A DNA stretch of 64,000 bases from positions 16,452,681-16,516,680 of the forward strand of contig OZ007507.1 of assembly GCA_963931865.1 (NCBI GenBank), read 5' to 3'. Below are positions 43,883-54,842 of the stretch, piece after piece. Within the stretch, counting starts at the first letter, position 1; each line of letters starts with the position of its first letter. The position numbers and the translations under genes were made by a program. A model generated the notes under the pieces. That model had not been told where the DNA came from. It saw nothing but the letters and a program-made list of their open reading frames with translations, and made no database searches. Source of the DNA: Axinella damicornis. Its lineage: Eukaryota; Porifera; Demospongiae; Axinellida; Axinellidae.

Positions 43883-45180
43883 GTGACTTGACTTTCCCCC
43901 ACGTGTTACATGTTGGTCATACTGCAGTTTTCATCAAACTATGTATACAGCTATAGAGGTGCTTGTGCCTCACATGCAGGAGTGGATAGCTAAGCCTCCT
44001 GTAACACATGCCAGCAGGAGTGGGTGGGGCTCCTGTGAGATGTGGGTACTGCATGAGGCTCCTATAGGTCTGTGAGGTGAGAGTGCAAAATTGGAAGTGG
44101 GTGGGGCTCGTGTGAGGTTAGAGTGGAAGTGCTGGAAATCAAAGTACATAAACCTAGCATAACTATATATGGGTCAGTCAGTCTTTATGTAGCAAGGCCT
44201 GCACCTAGAAATTGGTTGGAAATCATAATGGGATGATCCTAGGATAATATACTGGGAAAATTTTGCATGGTACAAATGTTTCGTTCAAGTTTCATAATCA
44301 AGTGCCAATTCACTGCAAAAACAACATGTTGCCAGGAATTTGGCAACCTCAGTTGCAGTTCAGTCATAAGATCCATCAGGTGACCTGTTTGTAGCTACCG
44401 ATATGAGTCACAACCACTACAATGTGTCGCTTCCACAGTGGATTGTACTGTCAAACCTTGCAGCTGTGAGTTGTGTTTATCACAAGGACACGTGCATGTT
44501 ACGTTTAACCATTTGGGTATACCAGTACTCTACAATCAATATAGCTATATGCATACTGTGGAAACCACATTGTTGAAGTAACAATACAGTTTGTCATCCC
44601 ATGACTGGCCTGCAGCTGTCAGTTGTGAGTATTGCATGCACATGATGATCAGCAGATGCATCCGACTAGCTGTATACGAGCTGCAACTGAGGTGGCTAAA
44701 TTTGGTTAAAACAACCATGGTGTTTGTGCAGTGAACAGGTGAAAATTAGAACCCACAGAAGTGTTCCCGTGAATGCTTTGCTACCCTAGCTATATGTTCA
44801 GCTTGCTTTGTTGCTGCTTCCATCAGCACTATAGCTACTGCTGCAGCCAAGGATCGATATCTATGCTGACTGCCGTCAGTTCCAAAGCCATTAACAAACA
44901 AGCATGCGGATACTGCTTCGTGTCAGTGGGTTACTAAACTCAGAGATTGATTCATGGTAATAGCTGCAGCAACTTAATATCCATCACTATGAGAAATTAG
45001 CTAATGTTTCTTGGCCCAAATTCCCCAAGAAATCATGAGGTAACTTATTGTTTCATAGCTAGGGTGTTTCCTTATCTATGGAAACAAACAGATTTCCTAT
45101 AGATGTGGTTCCGGAACTACCAGGCACGGCATAATTCTAGGCAAAAAAGAATCCACATTGCCTTTTCTGTAATGTATAAA
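43883..45180. other. Non-coding stretch with dispersed repeats
   Basis: No gene. Positions 43975-44125 repeat 'gtggggctcctgtgag'-like phrases. Positions 44309-44525 are the inverted partner of 19370-19612. Positions 44580-44740 look like a further, more decayed relative. Confidence 0.5.
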
Positions 45181-45229
45181 CGTGATGCCCTGCAAACGTG
45201 ATGTTAATAGTGCACTGCATTCTTTAAAT

Positions 45230-45413
45230 TGTCAGTCAGTCATCTGTGGTCTACGAAGATGGCTTCTTGTCAGTCGGTCATCTGTGGTCTACGAAGATGA
45301 CTTCTTGTCAGTCGGTCATCTGTGGTCTACGAAGATGACTTCTTGTCAGTCAGTCATCTGTGGCCTACGAAGATGGCTTCTTGTCAGTCAGTCATCTGTG
45401 GTCTACGAAGATG
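45230..45413 (+). repeat. 38-bp tandem repeat, 5 copies
   Basis: The unit 'cagtcatctgtggtctacg' plus 'aagatggcttcttgtcagt' recurs five times with few differences. The open frames across it come from the repeat. Confidence 0.9.
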
Positions 45414-46847
45414 CACTATTATAGCATATAAACCATGCGCGGTGCCTTTTAATATAATTTTATATAGTGTGGGAATGCAGTGCAGAGTGAGGGAACCCCC
45501 GGCCCAGCTTAAGTCTAGCAACTCGTAGACATGCAGTATAGCTAGCTAAATAGTTTTAGCTACGTTCGACGCTCCTTTGCCACCTTCGGCAGTTCATGCA
45601 CTCCTGCTGCTATACATGCCTGCCAGACCTGCAAATTCTCACATGTAATTTAGCTGTGAGACTCCTGATTTCAATGCAGTTTCACTGATGAAATTATAAT
45701 TAAGTAACAGTACGTGGAGTCCTGGTTCTCGGGTTGTCTCTAAAATTCATTGGTACAACACTTGTCTTCTGTCTGCAACCAAGGTAACCACAGTGCATGC
45801 ATGGGGTTAATTATCACCATGTGAAACCATGTTGGTACATACAGCTTGTATGATGGTTACAACAACTTAGTCTTTTATTGCAGTGACAGTCATTAATAAT
45901 AGATTTTCGCTAACCAGGAATTGGTGCCTCAAGGAGAGCAAACGGTTTTATTGGCATGTGAGGAGGTGGAGGCGGTAGACAATAGGTTGAAGAAAGATGC
46001 TGATGGTCATGTCCATCCCTGTTCCATCCCAGAAACACACTGTTGTTCCTGTACTTAACAGGAATCTCTTCCACAAGTTCAGATAATATGATAAGCACGT
46101 CTCTTCTTTGAATTAATCTCCGTGGGTATGGGCGGTGACTAGGATTGAGTGCCTTTATTTGAGTGTGTAGCACCATGTGCCCCCGAAAAGTCATTTCACA
46201 TTTTATTGCAAAATGTACACTAGAATACCACCAGGATTCCTCGGTGTGCTTGGTTGAGTACGGGAGAAGATAATCCAGAGCTTGATAGTGAAACGCATTA
46301 AAAGCATCATCAACTCTTGCCGTTGTAACACTCTCCCGAGTAATCCACAACACATTTATTATGCTGTATTGCGTTTTTCATACGAGGGAATAACCGATTA
46401 GTATCAATTTCCACTGCAGCAACAGCAGGCTCAATATTGATGAGAAATCTTTCAAATTGCCTCCATGGATTTCCAGTTTTTGTTGTGGTAAGAACAATGT
46501 CATCATCCATGAAAATGTAGTAGAGATACTGTATGTTCCAACTCTTGGCAACTTGCCACAACAGGTTTCGTCCTTCTGGCCAACTCAGGGAATGACCATT
46601 GATATAAAACACATGACGCAGCAAATCAGCTGCACAGCTTTGCTTGTAACTTAGTACCAATACGTCACAATCACATTCATCAGGATTGCCTAGTGCTTTC
46701 TTGAGATGAATTGGCAGACAACTTTCTGTTTGTATTGCATACAAAAACCTTGGTTGTGCTTGTTTCACTGGCATCTCCCAAGGCTCCCATGGTCCGTTTG
46801 GAATCACTGGGACCACCTCCCATGGTATGTTTGGGATCACCTCCCAT

Positions 46848-47492
46848 CACTGGCGGATCCAGGGGTACTTCGTTGAGTTCGGTCGAACTACCCAGAATTA
46901 TCCCCACAAAATATCGTAGACTAGCTACGGTAGCTATCGACCAGTGGCGGATCTAGGAGGGATCTAGGGGTGCGAGCGAACCCCCCTTTTGACCCTTGTT
47001 AACATAAACTACTTGTATTGTTGTAGCTGTGGTTGGTAATACCTTGACCGTTCGCGGGCTGAAAGCCTGAAGGCAGACATAGTCTTGAGCTAGCTAGGTT
47101 TACGCGCACGCTGCTACACAATTTTAATTTTACATCAATTATTTTTGTTCTGTATATACGTATAATTAGAAAATAAAGCAATAACGATCGACTGTCCACG
47201 TACGTGGTTCGACGATGAAAAGAAGGAAGCTAACAGTCCCACACATCGATACTTACTGGTTACTTAGTCAATCTTCTTTGCGTCTGGGGTTACTTGGTCA
47301 ATCTTCTTTGCGTCTGGGAACATGTCCAGAATGCGCAGAGATGCTACAAGAGCGCTTCCTGATCGCTAAAAAGAACACGTAAAAATTTTTTTACGGACTG
47401 ATCGCCCCTTCGCGGCTCTGCACACGCCTTCGGCGGTGCGCTGTGTATGTGCCAACCGAACCCCCCTATCAATATTTCTAGATCCGCCACTG
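46848..47492. mobile_element. Transposon inserted in the stem array of copy 6
   Basis: The left end is CACTGGCGGATCCAGG and the right end CTAGATCCGCCACTG. CCCAT flanks both sides (46843-46847, 47493-47497), although the target itself is repetitive. A second end (CAGTGGCGGATCTAGG) at 46942 suggests one element nested in a remnant of another. 46848-46905 matches 19265-19318 in reverse. No transposase is visible. Confidence 0.7.
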
Positions 47493-47496
47493 CCCA

Positions 47497-48362
47497 TGGT
47501 TCGTTTAGAATCACTGGGACCACCTCCCATTGTCCGTTTGGGTTCACCTCCCATGGTCAGTTTGGAATCACTGGGACCACCTTCCATGGTCAGTTTGGAA
47601 TCACTGGGATCACCTCCGATGGTCCGTTTGGGTTCACCTCCCATGGTCAGTTTGGAATCACTGGGATCACCTTCCATGGTCAGTTTGGAATCACTGGGAT
47701 CACCTTCCATGGTCAGTTTGGAATCACTGGGAACACCTCCGATGGTCCGTTTGGAATCACTGGGACCACCTCCGATGGTCCGTTTGGGTTCACCTCCCAT
47801 GGTCAGTTTGGAATCACTGGGATCACCTTCCATGGTCAGTTTGGAATCACTGGGACCACCTCCGATGGTCCGTTTGGAATCACTGGGACCACCTCCAATG
47901 GTCCGTTTGGAATCACTGGGATCTCCTCCTATGGTCCGTTTGGAATCACTGGGACCACCTCCTATGGTCCGTTTGGAATCACTGGGATCTCCTCCTATGG
48001 TCCGTTTGGAATCACTGGGATCTCCTCCTATATGGTCCGTTTGGAATCACTGGGATCTCCTCCTATGGTCCGTTTGGAATCACTGGGATCACCTCCTATG
48101 GTCCGTTTGGAATCACTGGGATCTCCTCCTATGGTCCGTTTGGAATCACTGGGATCTCCTCCTATGGTCCGTTTGGAATCACTGGGACCACCTCCTATGG
48201 TCCGTTTGGAATCACTGGGATCACCTCCTATGGTCCGTTTGGAATCACTGGGACCACCTCTGATGATCCGTTTGGAATCACTGGGATCACCTCCTATGGT
48301 CCGTTTGGAATCACTGGGATCACCTCTTATGGTCCGTTTGGTATCACTGGGACCACCTCCTA
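47497..48362 (-). repeat. Coding minisatellite: 24 full 33-bp units plus 3 short 24-bp units
   Basis: On the minus strand the full unit encodes GGDPSDSKRTI (or GGGPSDSKRTI and EGDPSDSKLTM variants). The short unit encodes GGEPKRTI. The upstream half is highly uniform; the half near the catalytic domain mixes unit types in blocks, a sign of duplicated higher-order groups. Length arithmetic (24x33 + 3x24 + 2) matches the span. Because 33 is a multiple of three and the unit lacks stops, long frames also open on the plus strand. Confidence 0.95.
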
Positions 48363-48916
48363 TGGTCATGGTGTGTTTGTGCTCCTTCATATAAAGTGTG
48401 ACTGTGAACACTGTCAGGACCAAGATGCTCAGAAATACAACACATAAGAACATACTTCGCCAACTCATTATGTGTGATGGATCGAGTTTGCTGCTACAAG
48501 CCTAGATACAACTAGCTATATACCTTCCGTTAGTACAGTAGGTCGGCCACGATTAATTCTGCAAAGATGCGAGGGGGCGCGCGGTCAACCCGGAAGTCGC
48601 AAGATGCCATATACTTTTGGGGTGCTCTGTTACTCCGAGCAAGGCACGCAATGGGAAAGTATGGATGAATATCAAGTCTCTGGGTGGAAAGACGTCGGAT
48701 TCTGAACATTTTGTGATGATATGACTGCCAGACTGGAAGTAGCCAGGCCCCCATGCAGCTGCTACACTTGAAAAATGTCACTGCATGAGCCTTGCTCCTC
48801 TGCAAAAGTGAAAATTAATGTGTTGCCTGCACTGCATCTCTAATGTATATCAGCTTGTTATGTGTAACTATAGCTACAGTGAATCCAAAGGATTCATGAA
48901 TGATGTTCACAGATGA

Positions 48917-49135
48917 CATGGTGTGTTGTGAGTGTGAAGGGAAGGGGTCTTGCAATCTCAGCTGAGATATCAACGCATACTTCTACCACTCCTTCACTCT
49001 CAACTGCAACGATAGAGTGGGTGTTGCAGAATTTAACAGTTCATCGTTGCAGTTGAGAGTGAAAGAGTGGTAGATGTGTTGAAATCTCAGCTGAGATTGC
49101 GAGACCCCTTCCCTTCACACTCACAACACACCATA
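48917..49135. repeat. Inverted duplication of exon 6 (hairpin arms about 100 bp)
   Basis: 'ggtgtgttgtgagtgtgaag' ... 'caactgcaacgatagagtg' on the left mirrors 'gttgcagttgagagtgaaag' ... 'cttcacactcacaacacacc' on the right. Both arms derive from one exon of the Calx-beta/Ig gene. Confidence 0.85.
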
Positions 49136-49615
49136 CAGACACACATCACGTCCTGACGGACTTAGAACATGGCGAACAGACCAGAGTTGAACGTTTAAAG
49201 TTTGGCTGGTGCAGTGGTATGGGGTGCCATCTGTGCCACACGTCTAATTGTTATGTTAGCATGTGTAGCTACCAGTGTTTCTGAAGGAGGCTATTATTTC
49301 ACCCTGAGACTAATGTGCAGCTATAGACAATGGAGGTAGCTGTAGTTGTACAGCTAGACATATGATTCATGATAAAGTAATATGGTTGCAGCATGCTCAG
49401 TGATACTGATATCAATGTTTCCATGTTGTCGACAGAGAGGGACAGGTAGCGTAATTTGGATACAGCATGCTCAATGATGCCAATGTTTCCATGTTGCAGA
49501 TAGAGAGGACTAGCTACATAGGCGGAATCTTTGCTGGACAATTCAGATATCACAAATTCGTCAACTCGGCATCCCTGTAACGATTCTGATAGACAATGTC
49601 ATCGAGAGCAATGAG

Positions 49616-49653
49616 CATTGAATACAATAGTGTATACACTATTGTATTCAATG
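49616..49653. repeat. Perfect 38-bp palindrome
   Basis: CATTGAATACAATAGTGTA followed by its exact reverse complement, at the truncation point of exon 7 in the dead copy. It was probably produced by the same rearrangement. Confidence 0.85.
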
Positions 49654-50700
49654 TCTAGACTTATTCCCACACTGGACGCTCTGTTTTCAACTGCATGGCC
49701 ATGTTGTGTATAGTCTGCCAAACTAAAGCATCCTGTCCAATCTGAACTACATACTTATGTTAAAATGATTGCTGCAATATATACCCATGCAGGTCAGTGT
49801 ATAGTGTATTTTAAGAGCTGATTCAGAAGCATTCTATGTCCTCAATCACACATCAGTGTGCTTCACCTGCGATCACGAGTTTGTTCTGAATGGGACTAGT
49901 TACTATCTGGAGATAATGAATGTGACATGGCTGCTCAGGGAACAACAAATTGAAGGAGATGTGCTACAAAACGGGACATTAATCATCTATAATTCATCAA
50001 ATGTGTTTCAGTCACCAACTGTACTCGTATGCACTACCGGAGAGCACACAGTCACCTCCAAATCTTACTTGGCTTTTCCAAGATGCTCCTATGTCAGCCC
50101 TGCTGGCATCAGTTGAAACAACCAGCTCTTCCTCAGTTCTTACCCTTTGCAGATTGCTTATCGTTATAGTCAACTTAATTTTGTCAACATAAAATTATCG
50201 TTACCAAAACAAGTAACCAGCTTTGGAAGCTACATTTTTACCACTTGGATCTTCAGTATTTGCAAATACTTCAGCTGTGGCACTGTCGCTCCCAAAGTCA
50301 TTCGCAGTTCTGCAAGTGCACTGTCCTAACTGGTCTGCAGTAGCATTTGAGAATCTCAGTTGGGATTGTTTTAGTCAGATGGTATGCCATAGAATTTGTA
50401 TAAATTACTATTATTGACTATGCTCTTGGATCACCAATGGCTAACTGAAACTGCTCATAAAGAGAAAACAACATTCCTTGTTTGCAGGTGGGCCGGAGGG
50501 ACAGGCGGAATCCACAGTGCAGCAGCAGTCAACAGAAACTCTTTGCCTTTGTTTGTGCTATTTGGAATTCTCGTATGCATGACACGAATGTGTAATTAAA
50601 TTGTCTATCCATGACTGTGATTCTACACACAATTGCCTAGCCTTGTGCTCCAGTGGTGCATGGGGTCACCACCATTAATGAACGGCATTATTGCCAGAAT

Positions 50701-50769
50701 TACCGAGGTAGTCCCGTTCCCAGACCGTTTATCCAGTGCTGGGGTTGATTGGGTCTGGGACCAAGACTA
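50701..50769. mobile_element. 69-bp foldback MITE with exact 9-bp target duplication
   Basis: The interior starts TACCGAGGTAGTCCCGTTCCCAG.. and ends GGGACCAAGACTA. TGCCAGAAT flanks it (50692-50700, 50770-50778). The homologous site at 36667-36680 in block 1 has a single 'tgccagaat', so the insertion followed the block duplication. Confidence 0.88.
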
Positions 50770-51277
50770 TGCCAGAATGCTGGGTTCTCCTTGTGTGCTG
50801 GCCCACTCTATTCCCTGGGACCACAGTGGGAATGGAGCACCTATATGCAAAAATGAGAATGGAGCACCAACAAAGATGGGAATGGAGCACCTATATACAA
50901 AGAGGGAATGGAGCACCTACAAAGATGGCACCATGTGCACTGGAACAGGAATAGCTTATAAATGAGGTTGCTACAAACTTGAGAAGCGACACAATCGCAA
51001 TAAACTAGAGCCAACACCTATTTAATTGAAATGCAACAACCATCTATCTAGCTCAAAATTTCCCACAATAGCTATCAATCCATACCTCCACCTGCAAATT
51101 CATTGAATGCAACATTCCCATCCAGTAGCCAAACGCATTGAACAGTTCATTTCCCACAGTACTCAATCCATGCAGCCTCATGAGATCCATTATGGTACCA
51201 AATTGCATAATTATATAGCCTGCATGCTACTAGAATTTATTGATGGTTATAATACTAAACCTTTTATTCACTTTTTT

Positions 51278-52288
51278 TTAACCAGGAATTGGTGTCTCAA
51301 GGAGAGCAAACGGCTCTATTAGCATGTGAGGAGGTGGAGGCGGCAGACAATAGGTTGAAGAAAGTCTCTCATGCTGGATTCCATCCCTTTTCCATCCCAG
51401 AAACACACTGCTGTTCCTGTACTTAACAGGAATCTCTTCCACAAGTTCAGATAATATGATAAGCACATCTTTTCTTTGAATACTTCCCCGTGGGTATGGC
51501 CGGTGACTGGGGTTGATTCCCTTTATCTGAGTGTGTAGCACCATTTGCCCCCGAAAAGTGACTTCACATTTTATCGCAAAATGTACACTAGAATAATACC
51601 AGGATTCCTCGGTGTGCTTGATTGAGTATGGGAGAAGATAATCCAGAGTTTGATAGTGAAACGCATTGAAAGCATCATCAAATCTTGCCGTTGTAATATA
51701 CTCTCCCTTGTTATCCACAACACATTTGTTATGCCGTAAGGCGTCTTTCATACGAGGGAAATACCGATTAGTGTCGATTTCTACTGCAGCAACAGCAGGC
51801 TCAATATTGATGAGGAATCTTTCAAATTGCCTCCATGGATTTCCACTTTTTTCCATGGTAAGAACAATGTCATCATCCATGAAAATGTAGTAGAGATACT
51901 TTGTGTGCCAACTCTTGGCAACTTGCCACAACAGGTTTCGTCCTTCTGGCCAACTCAGGGAATGACCATTGATATATTTGACGTGACGCAGCAAGTCAGC
52001 TGTACAGCTTTGCTTGTAACTTAGTACCAATACGTCACAATCACATTCATCAGGATTGCCTAGTGCTTTCTTGAGATGACTAGGCAGACAACTTTCTGTT
52101 TGTATTGCATACACAAATCTTGGTTGTACTCGTCTGGCATCACTGGCATCGCCTTCCAGCTCCATGGTCTGTTTGTTTATGAACTGCACCTTCATAAGCA
52201 GTGTGAAGAGGACCATGGTGCTCAGCAGTACAACACATAGGAACATTTTTCGCCGAGTCATTTTGTGTGGTGGAGTCAGCAACCACAT
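51278..52288 (-). CDS. Type II membrane GT-A-like glycosyltransferase, copy 7 (intact)
   Basis: The frame opens MWLLTPPHKMTRRKM. The likely start is Met10 (52261), where copies 4, 5 and 9 also begin, but the upstream Met is in frame; total 336 aa from the first. The membrane segment is about residues 15-33 and the stem is short (ELEGDASDARRVQ) with no 33-bp repeat. DDD sits at 138-140 in YIFMDDDIV. HLKKALGNPDECDCD, WPEGRNLLWQVAKSW and the PIPG end are all present. AATAAA is on the minus strand 10 nt past the stop (51263-51268). It is convergent with the dead Calx-beta/Ig copy. Probable Golgi-lumen glycosyltransferase; the substrate is unknown. Confidence 0.8.
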   Translation of the reverse strand: MWLLTPPHKMTRRKMFLCVVLLSTMVLFTLLMKVQFINKQTMELEGDASDARRVQPRFVYAIQTESCLPSHLKKALGNPDECDCDVLVLSYKQSCTADLLRHVKYINGHSLSWPEGRNLLWQVAKSWHTKYLYYIFMDDDIVLTMEKSGNPWRQFERFLINIEPAVAAVEIDTNRYFPRMKDALRHNKCVVDNKGEYITTARFDDAFNAFHYQTLDYLLPYSIKHTEESWYYSSVHFAIKCEVTFRGQMVLHTQIKGINPSHRPYPRGSIQRKDVLIILSELVEEIPVKYRNSSVFLGWKRDGIQHERLSSTYCLPPPPPHMLIEPFALLETPIPG

Positions 52289-52442
52289 GCCTGGATACAG
52301 CTACCTTCCACTATTGCTAGCTAGCCATAATATAGCTATCACTTCAAACATAGAAGGTTGCATGAACTCACTGGTAGGGTTAGCCATCACAGTTGCAGCT
52401 TCACTACCAAACAATGTGGATACAAGCATATCAATTACACTG
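52012..52442. repeat. Inverted repeat arm, partner 55098-55540
   Basis: The 5' third of copy 7 and 180 bp of its upstream flank are repeated in reverse at 55098-55540 with about 95% identity by eye. It implies a second local inversion-duplication in this cluster. Confidence 0.8.
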
Positions 52443-52819
52443 CCTGACAACTGTAGCTCTTCTGGAGTTTCAGTATAAGCAATAGTATAAGCTCGGACAC
52501 CTAGCTACAATCAAGGTAGCTATTAGAATTGCAGGTGTTATTGCATGAGCCATAGAAATGCTACCGGTACAGCTTGTAAGCCCTTTATATACAACGCAAC
52601 ATTAGCCAAACAGCTGCATGTCAATTGATTCATATTTGCTGTACAATAATTAGCTTGCTCCAAGTATCAGTACATAGTGCCTACACAGTATACTATATAT
52701 AGGTAGCTGTATCCAGGCATGTGGTTGCGGCAGGCATGCATTATACGATAAAGGGAAGGATCAATGGCATAATATGCTACATTTAGTAGCATGGCATAAT
52801 GAGTCCAACGCCATTTCTT

Positions 52820-53246
52820 TGTGGAAGAGCCTAATCACCTTCCATGGTGTGTTTGGCATCACTAGGATCAAACTTCCATGCATGGTGTATTTGGCATCAC
52901 TGGGATCACCTCTCATGGTGCATTTGGAATCACTGGGATCACCTTCCACGGTGTGTTTGGCATCACTGGGATCACCTCCATGGTGCGTTTGGAATCATTG
53001 GGATCACCGTCCACGGTGCATTTGGCATCCCTGGGATCACCTTCCACGGTGCGTTTGGAATCATTGGGATCACCTTCCATGGTGTGTACGGCATCACTGG
53101 GATCATGTTCCATGGTGTGTTTGGAATCACTGGGATCACCTTCCATGGCGTTGTGTTTGTAGCACCTTCATAACTGTGAACAGGACCAAGATGCTCAGCA
53201 GAACAGCAGCTGCACAATACACATGCATCCATATTTTGCACAGTCA
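52820..53246 (-). pseudogene. Glycosyltransferase-like copy 8: N-terminus and stem array only
   Basis: On the minus strand a damaged start (MTVQNMDA...) and membrane segment (AAVLLSILVLFTVMKVL in a shifted frame) are followed by about ten 33-bp stem units (52845-53150) of the EGDPSDSKHTM type, one of them shortened. No catalytic domain follows; the sequence after 52820 is unrelated. It is an orphan stem. Confidence 0.8.
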
Positions 53247-53423
53247 TTAGCTAGCTATGTCTGATGGATTGAGTTAGCTACCACATGCCTGGATACAACT
53301 ACAGTATAATAGCTTGCTAGCTAGCTGCAAGTTGCTTTAACTTAGCTATCTGAGTTAAATTACAGCCTCACTACCAAACAAGTATATCAATAAACACTGC
53401 TTGGTAACTATAGGCATAGAGTG

Positions 53424-53560
53424 ACCTGTGGACAAGTGGTTAAAGCATTTGACTGTGGATCAAAGTCCCTGGCTTGAATCCCACCTGTTGCTTCACTGGT
53501 GAAGTGCCCTCCTCCCCTTGGGAGATCAGCGATTGGCTGAAAGGGCCGAATTAATTAAAC
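53424..53560 (+). repeat. tRNA-derived SINE-like element
   Basis: 'gacaagtggttaaagcattt' resembles an A box and 'ggcttgaatcccacc' a B box 35 bp later, the spacing of a Pol III promoter. A non-tRNA body (…cctccccttgggagatcagc…) follows. The acceptor stem cannot be paired, so it is not a tRNA gene. Confidence 0.5.
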
Positions 53561-54120
53561 ACCCACATGTTTTGCTCATTCAATTGCAGAAATACGCGTT
53601 TGAAGGATGCACATTTCGAAATGCGTGAAGTGGTCTTTTTTCTCAAATCCGCTCACATATATGATAGAGAATTTGCAGGTGCTATTGCACGAGCCATTGA
53701 AATGTTACAAGTACAGCTTCATGTTGCAAGTAGCTAGCTACAGCTTCACTTCTATAACGTTCTGTAATCCCTTGACAATGGCTAGATCGATATCAATCCA
53801 TACAGCTGTCAATTAAATTCCTTAATTGGCTGTACAATTGACTCACTCATGCATGAAGTAACATTACGTATATAGCTATACTGCCTAGACTGTACGCCTA
53901 GCTACAGATTGTGCTATTGAAGCGAGCAATGGTGACCAATGGGATAGCAAAAATACTCCACCACCGGGGTGAGTTTATAAGTTGGTGGACGATGATGGTC
54001 AGAATGGTGTAGTCAGATGGCTTCCAATTGGGTCTTCAACCGTGCAACAATGTTATGTATGGTCGACATCATCATTACATCATGGACCAGTGCGTAGGTG
54101 TTCACATCAACCACACTTAC
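53561..54120. other. Non-coding stretch
   Basis: No gene is supported. Part of 53650-53860 is diverged flank sequence of the glycosyltransferase-like copies ('gagccattgaaatgttac', 'tacagcttcacttctat', also at 38470 and 52550). Confidence 0.45.
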
Positions 54121-54125
54121 ATGTA

Positions 54126-54302
54126 CAGTGGAACCTGTCTAATAGTGTCTATAGTGGTCACTGTTAAAGGCAGCCACCTGTCTATTATGGTAGTCCCAGT
54201 TGTGCTAATCCTGTATAAAACAACCTGCTTAAGGCAGCCACCTGTCTATGGTGGCCAAAAATACTGTGGTCCCATGGTGACCACTATAGACAGGCTCCAC
54301 TG
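54126..54302. mobile_element. Tc1/mariner-type MITE, 177 bp
   Basis: Ends CAGTGGAACCTGTCTA and, inverted, CAGTGGAGCCTGTCTA. TA flanks both sides (54124-54125, 54303-54304). TA duplication and CAGTGGARCC ends fit pogo/Tigger-type non-autonomous elements. An internal direct repeat 'ggcagccacctgtctat' occurs twice. Confidence 0.8.
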
Positions 54303-54554
54303 TAGTTACAATCAGTTACCCCTCAGGTTCAACCACCAGCTAATAATCTTAATGCTCCCAAAATAGTTGCCAACTGTCCCAGCATGTTAGGTTCTGTCTA
54401 GCAATGTGAAATTGTCCGATTGTGACATCATAATCGGTTGATGGGTGGAGATACATAATGGGATGGTGTTTGGAGCTGACGGACTTGTCCATTATGTTAC
54501 CAGCGAATAGCGTGTACCCACCTGGCGGGTGGGTATGAGGATAACTTCCACTAG

Positions 54555-54780
54555 CTATAGACTTGCAAATTCGTTAGATCAAGAATGCTACATAGTCTTG
54601 GCCCCAGACCCGAACCAACCCTAGCGCAGATCGTTTCCAGTATCCGTGCTGGGGTTGGTTTGGGTCTGGGACTGAGACTACCAAACACTTTGAACAGTCC
54701 ATGCAGACTCATGACTCAGTCATGATAGTACCATCATGTGAAACCATGTCTGTAATAATAAATCTTTTATTCCTGTAGCA
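54555..54780 (+). repeat. Fragment of the glycosyltransferase 3'-flank region
   Basis: 'acttgcaaattcgttagatc', 'ccatgcagactcatga' and 'accatcatgtgaaaccatgt' match 37000-37150 and 51090-51200. The fragment is split by a foldback element at 54593-54680. Confidence 0.65.
54593..54680. mobile_element. Foldback-family MITE, 88 bp
   Basis: TAGTCTTGGCCCCAGACCC at the left and GGGTCTGGGACTGAGACTA at the right. The flanks do not form a 9-bp duplication. Compared with paralogous sequence about 14 bp of target is missing, so the insertion came with a deletion. Confidence 0.75.
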
Positions 54781-54842
54781 AATCAGCATGTATTATTTGT
54801 ACAATAGTGCATGGGCATTTGAAAGGCAGGGCTAAATCCCAT

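Larger units (their letters stand above)
45910..48468 (-). pseudogene. Glycosyltransferase-like copy 6, longest stem array, broken
   Basis: Starts MSWRSMFLCVVFLSIL with an intact membrane segment. Next comes the 33-bp stem array (47497-48362), then a transposon insertion (46848-47492), then a further 1-2 stem units and the catalytic domain (YIFMDDDIV near 46505). Lesions: a 2-bp insertion in the array near 48031, the transposon, and a 2-bp deletion near 46329 (SGEYVTT region) that shifts the frame. The final 130 residues are open to PIPG. The catalytic domain is otherwise well preserved, so inactivation appears recent. Confidence 0.85.
48780..50599 (+). pseudogene. Rearranged dead copy of the Calx-beta/Ig gene
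   Basis: Matches the second half of the gene at 30865-36577. Exon 6 appears forward at about 49040-49135 and, in addition, inverted at 48917-49020. Exon 7 is truncated at 49504-49615. Exon 8 (Ig 1) is at 49795-50055. A short piece of exon 9 is fused directly to it (50056-50150). A reversed piece of exon 9 and its intron is at 50152-50345. Exon 10 is at 50487-50599 with the hydrophobic end still recognisable. The signal peptide and first two Calx-beta repeats are absent. Confidence 0.85.

Noticed and set aside
47436..48447. Three plus-strand frames of 275-315 residues with MVRLESLGPP-type repeats
   Set aside because: They are the reverse side of the glycosyltransferase stem array. A stop-free 33-bp unit opens all frames, and only the minus frame joins a membrane segment and catalytic domain.
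52774..53250. Plus-strand repeat frames opposite copy 8
   Set aside because: Shadow of the stem array, as for copy 6.
53424..53500. tRNA gene
   Set aside because: Pol III-like boxes are present but the acceptor and anticodon stems do not pair; treated as a SINE-like element.
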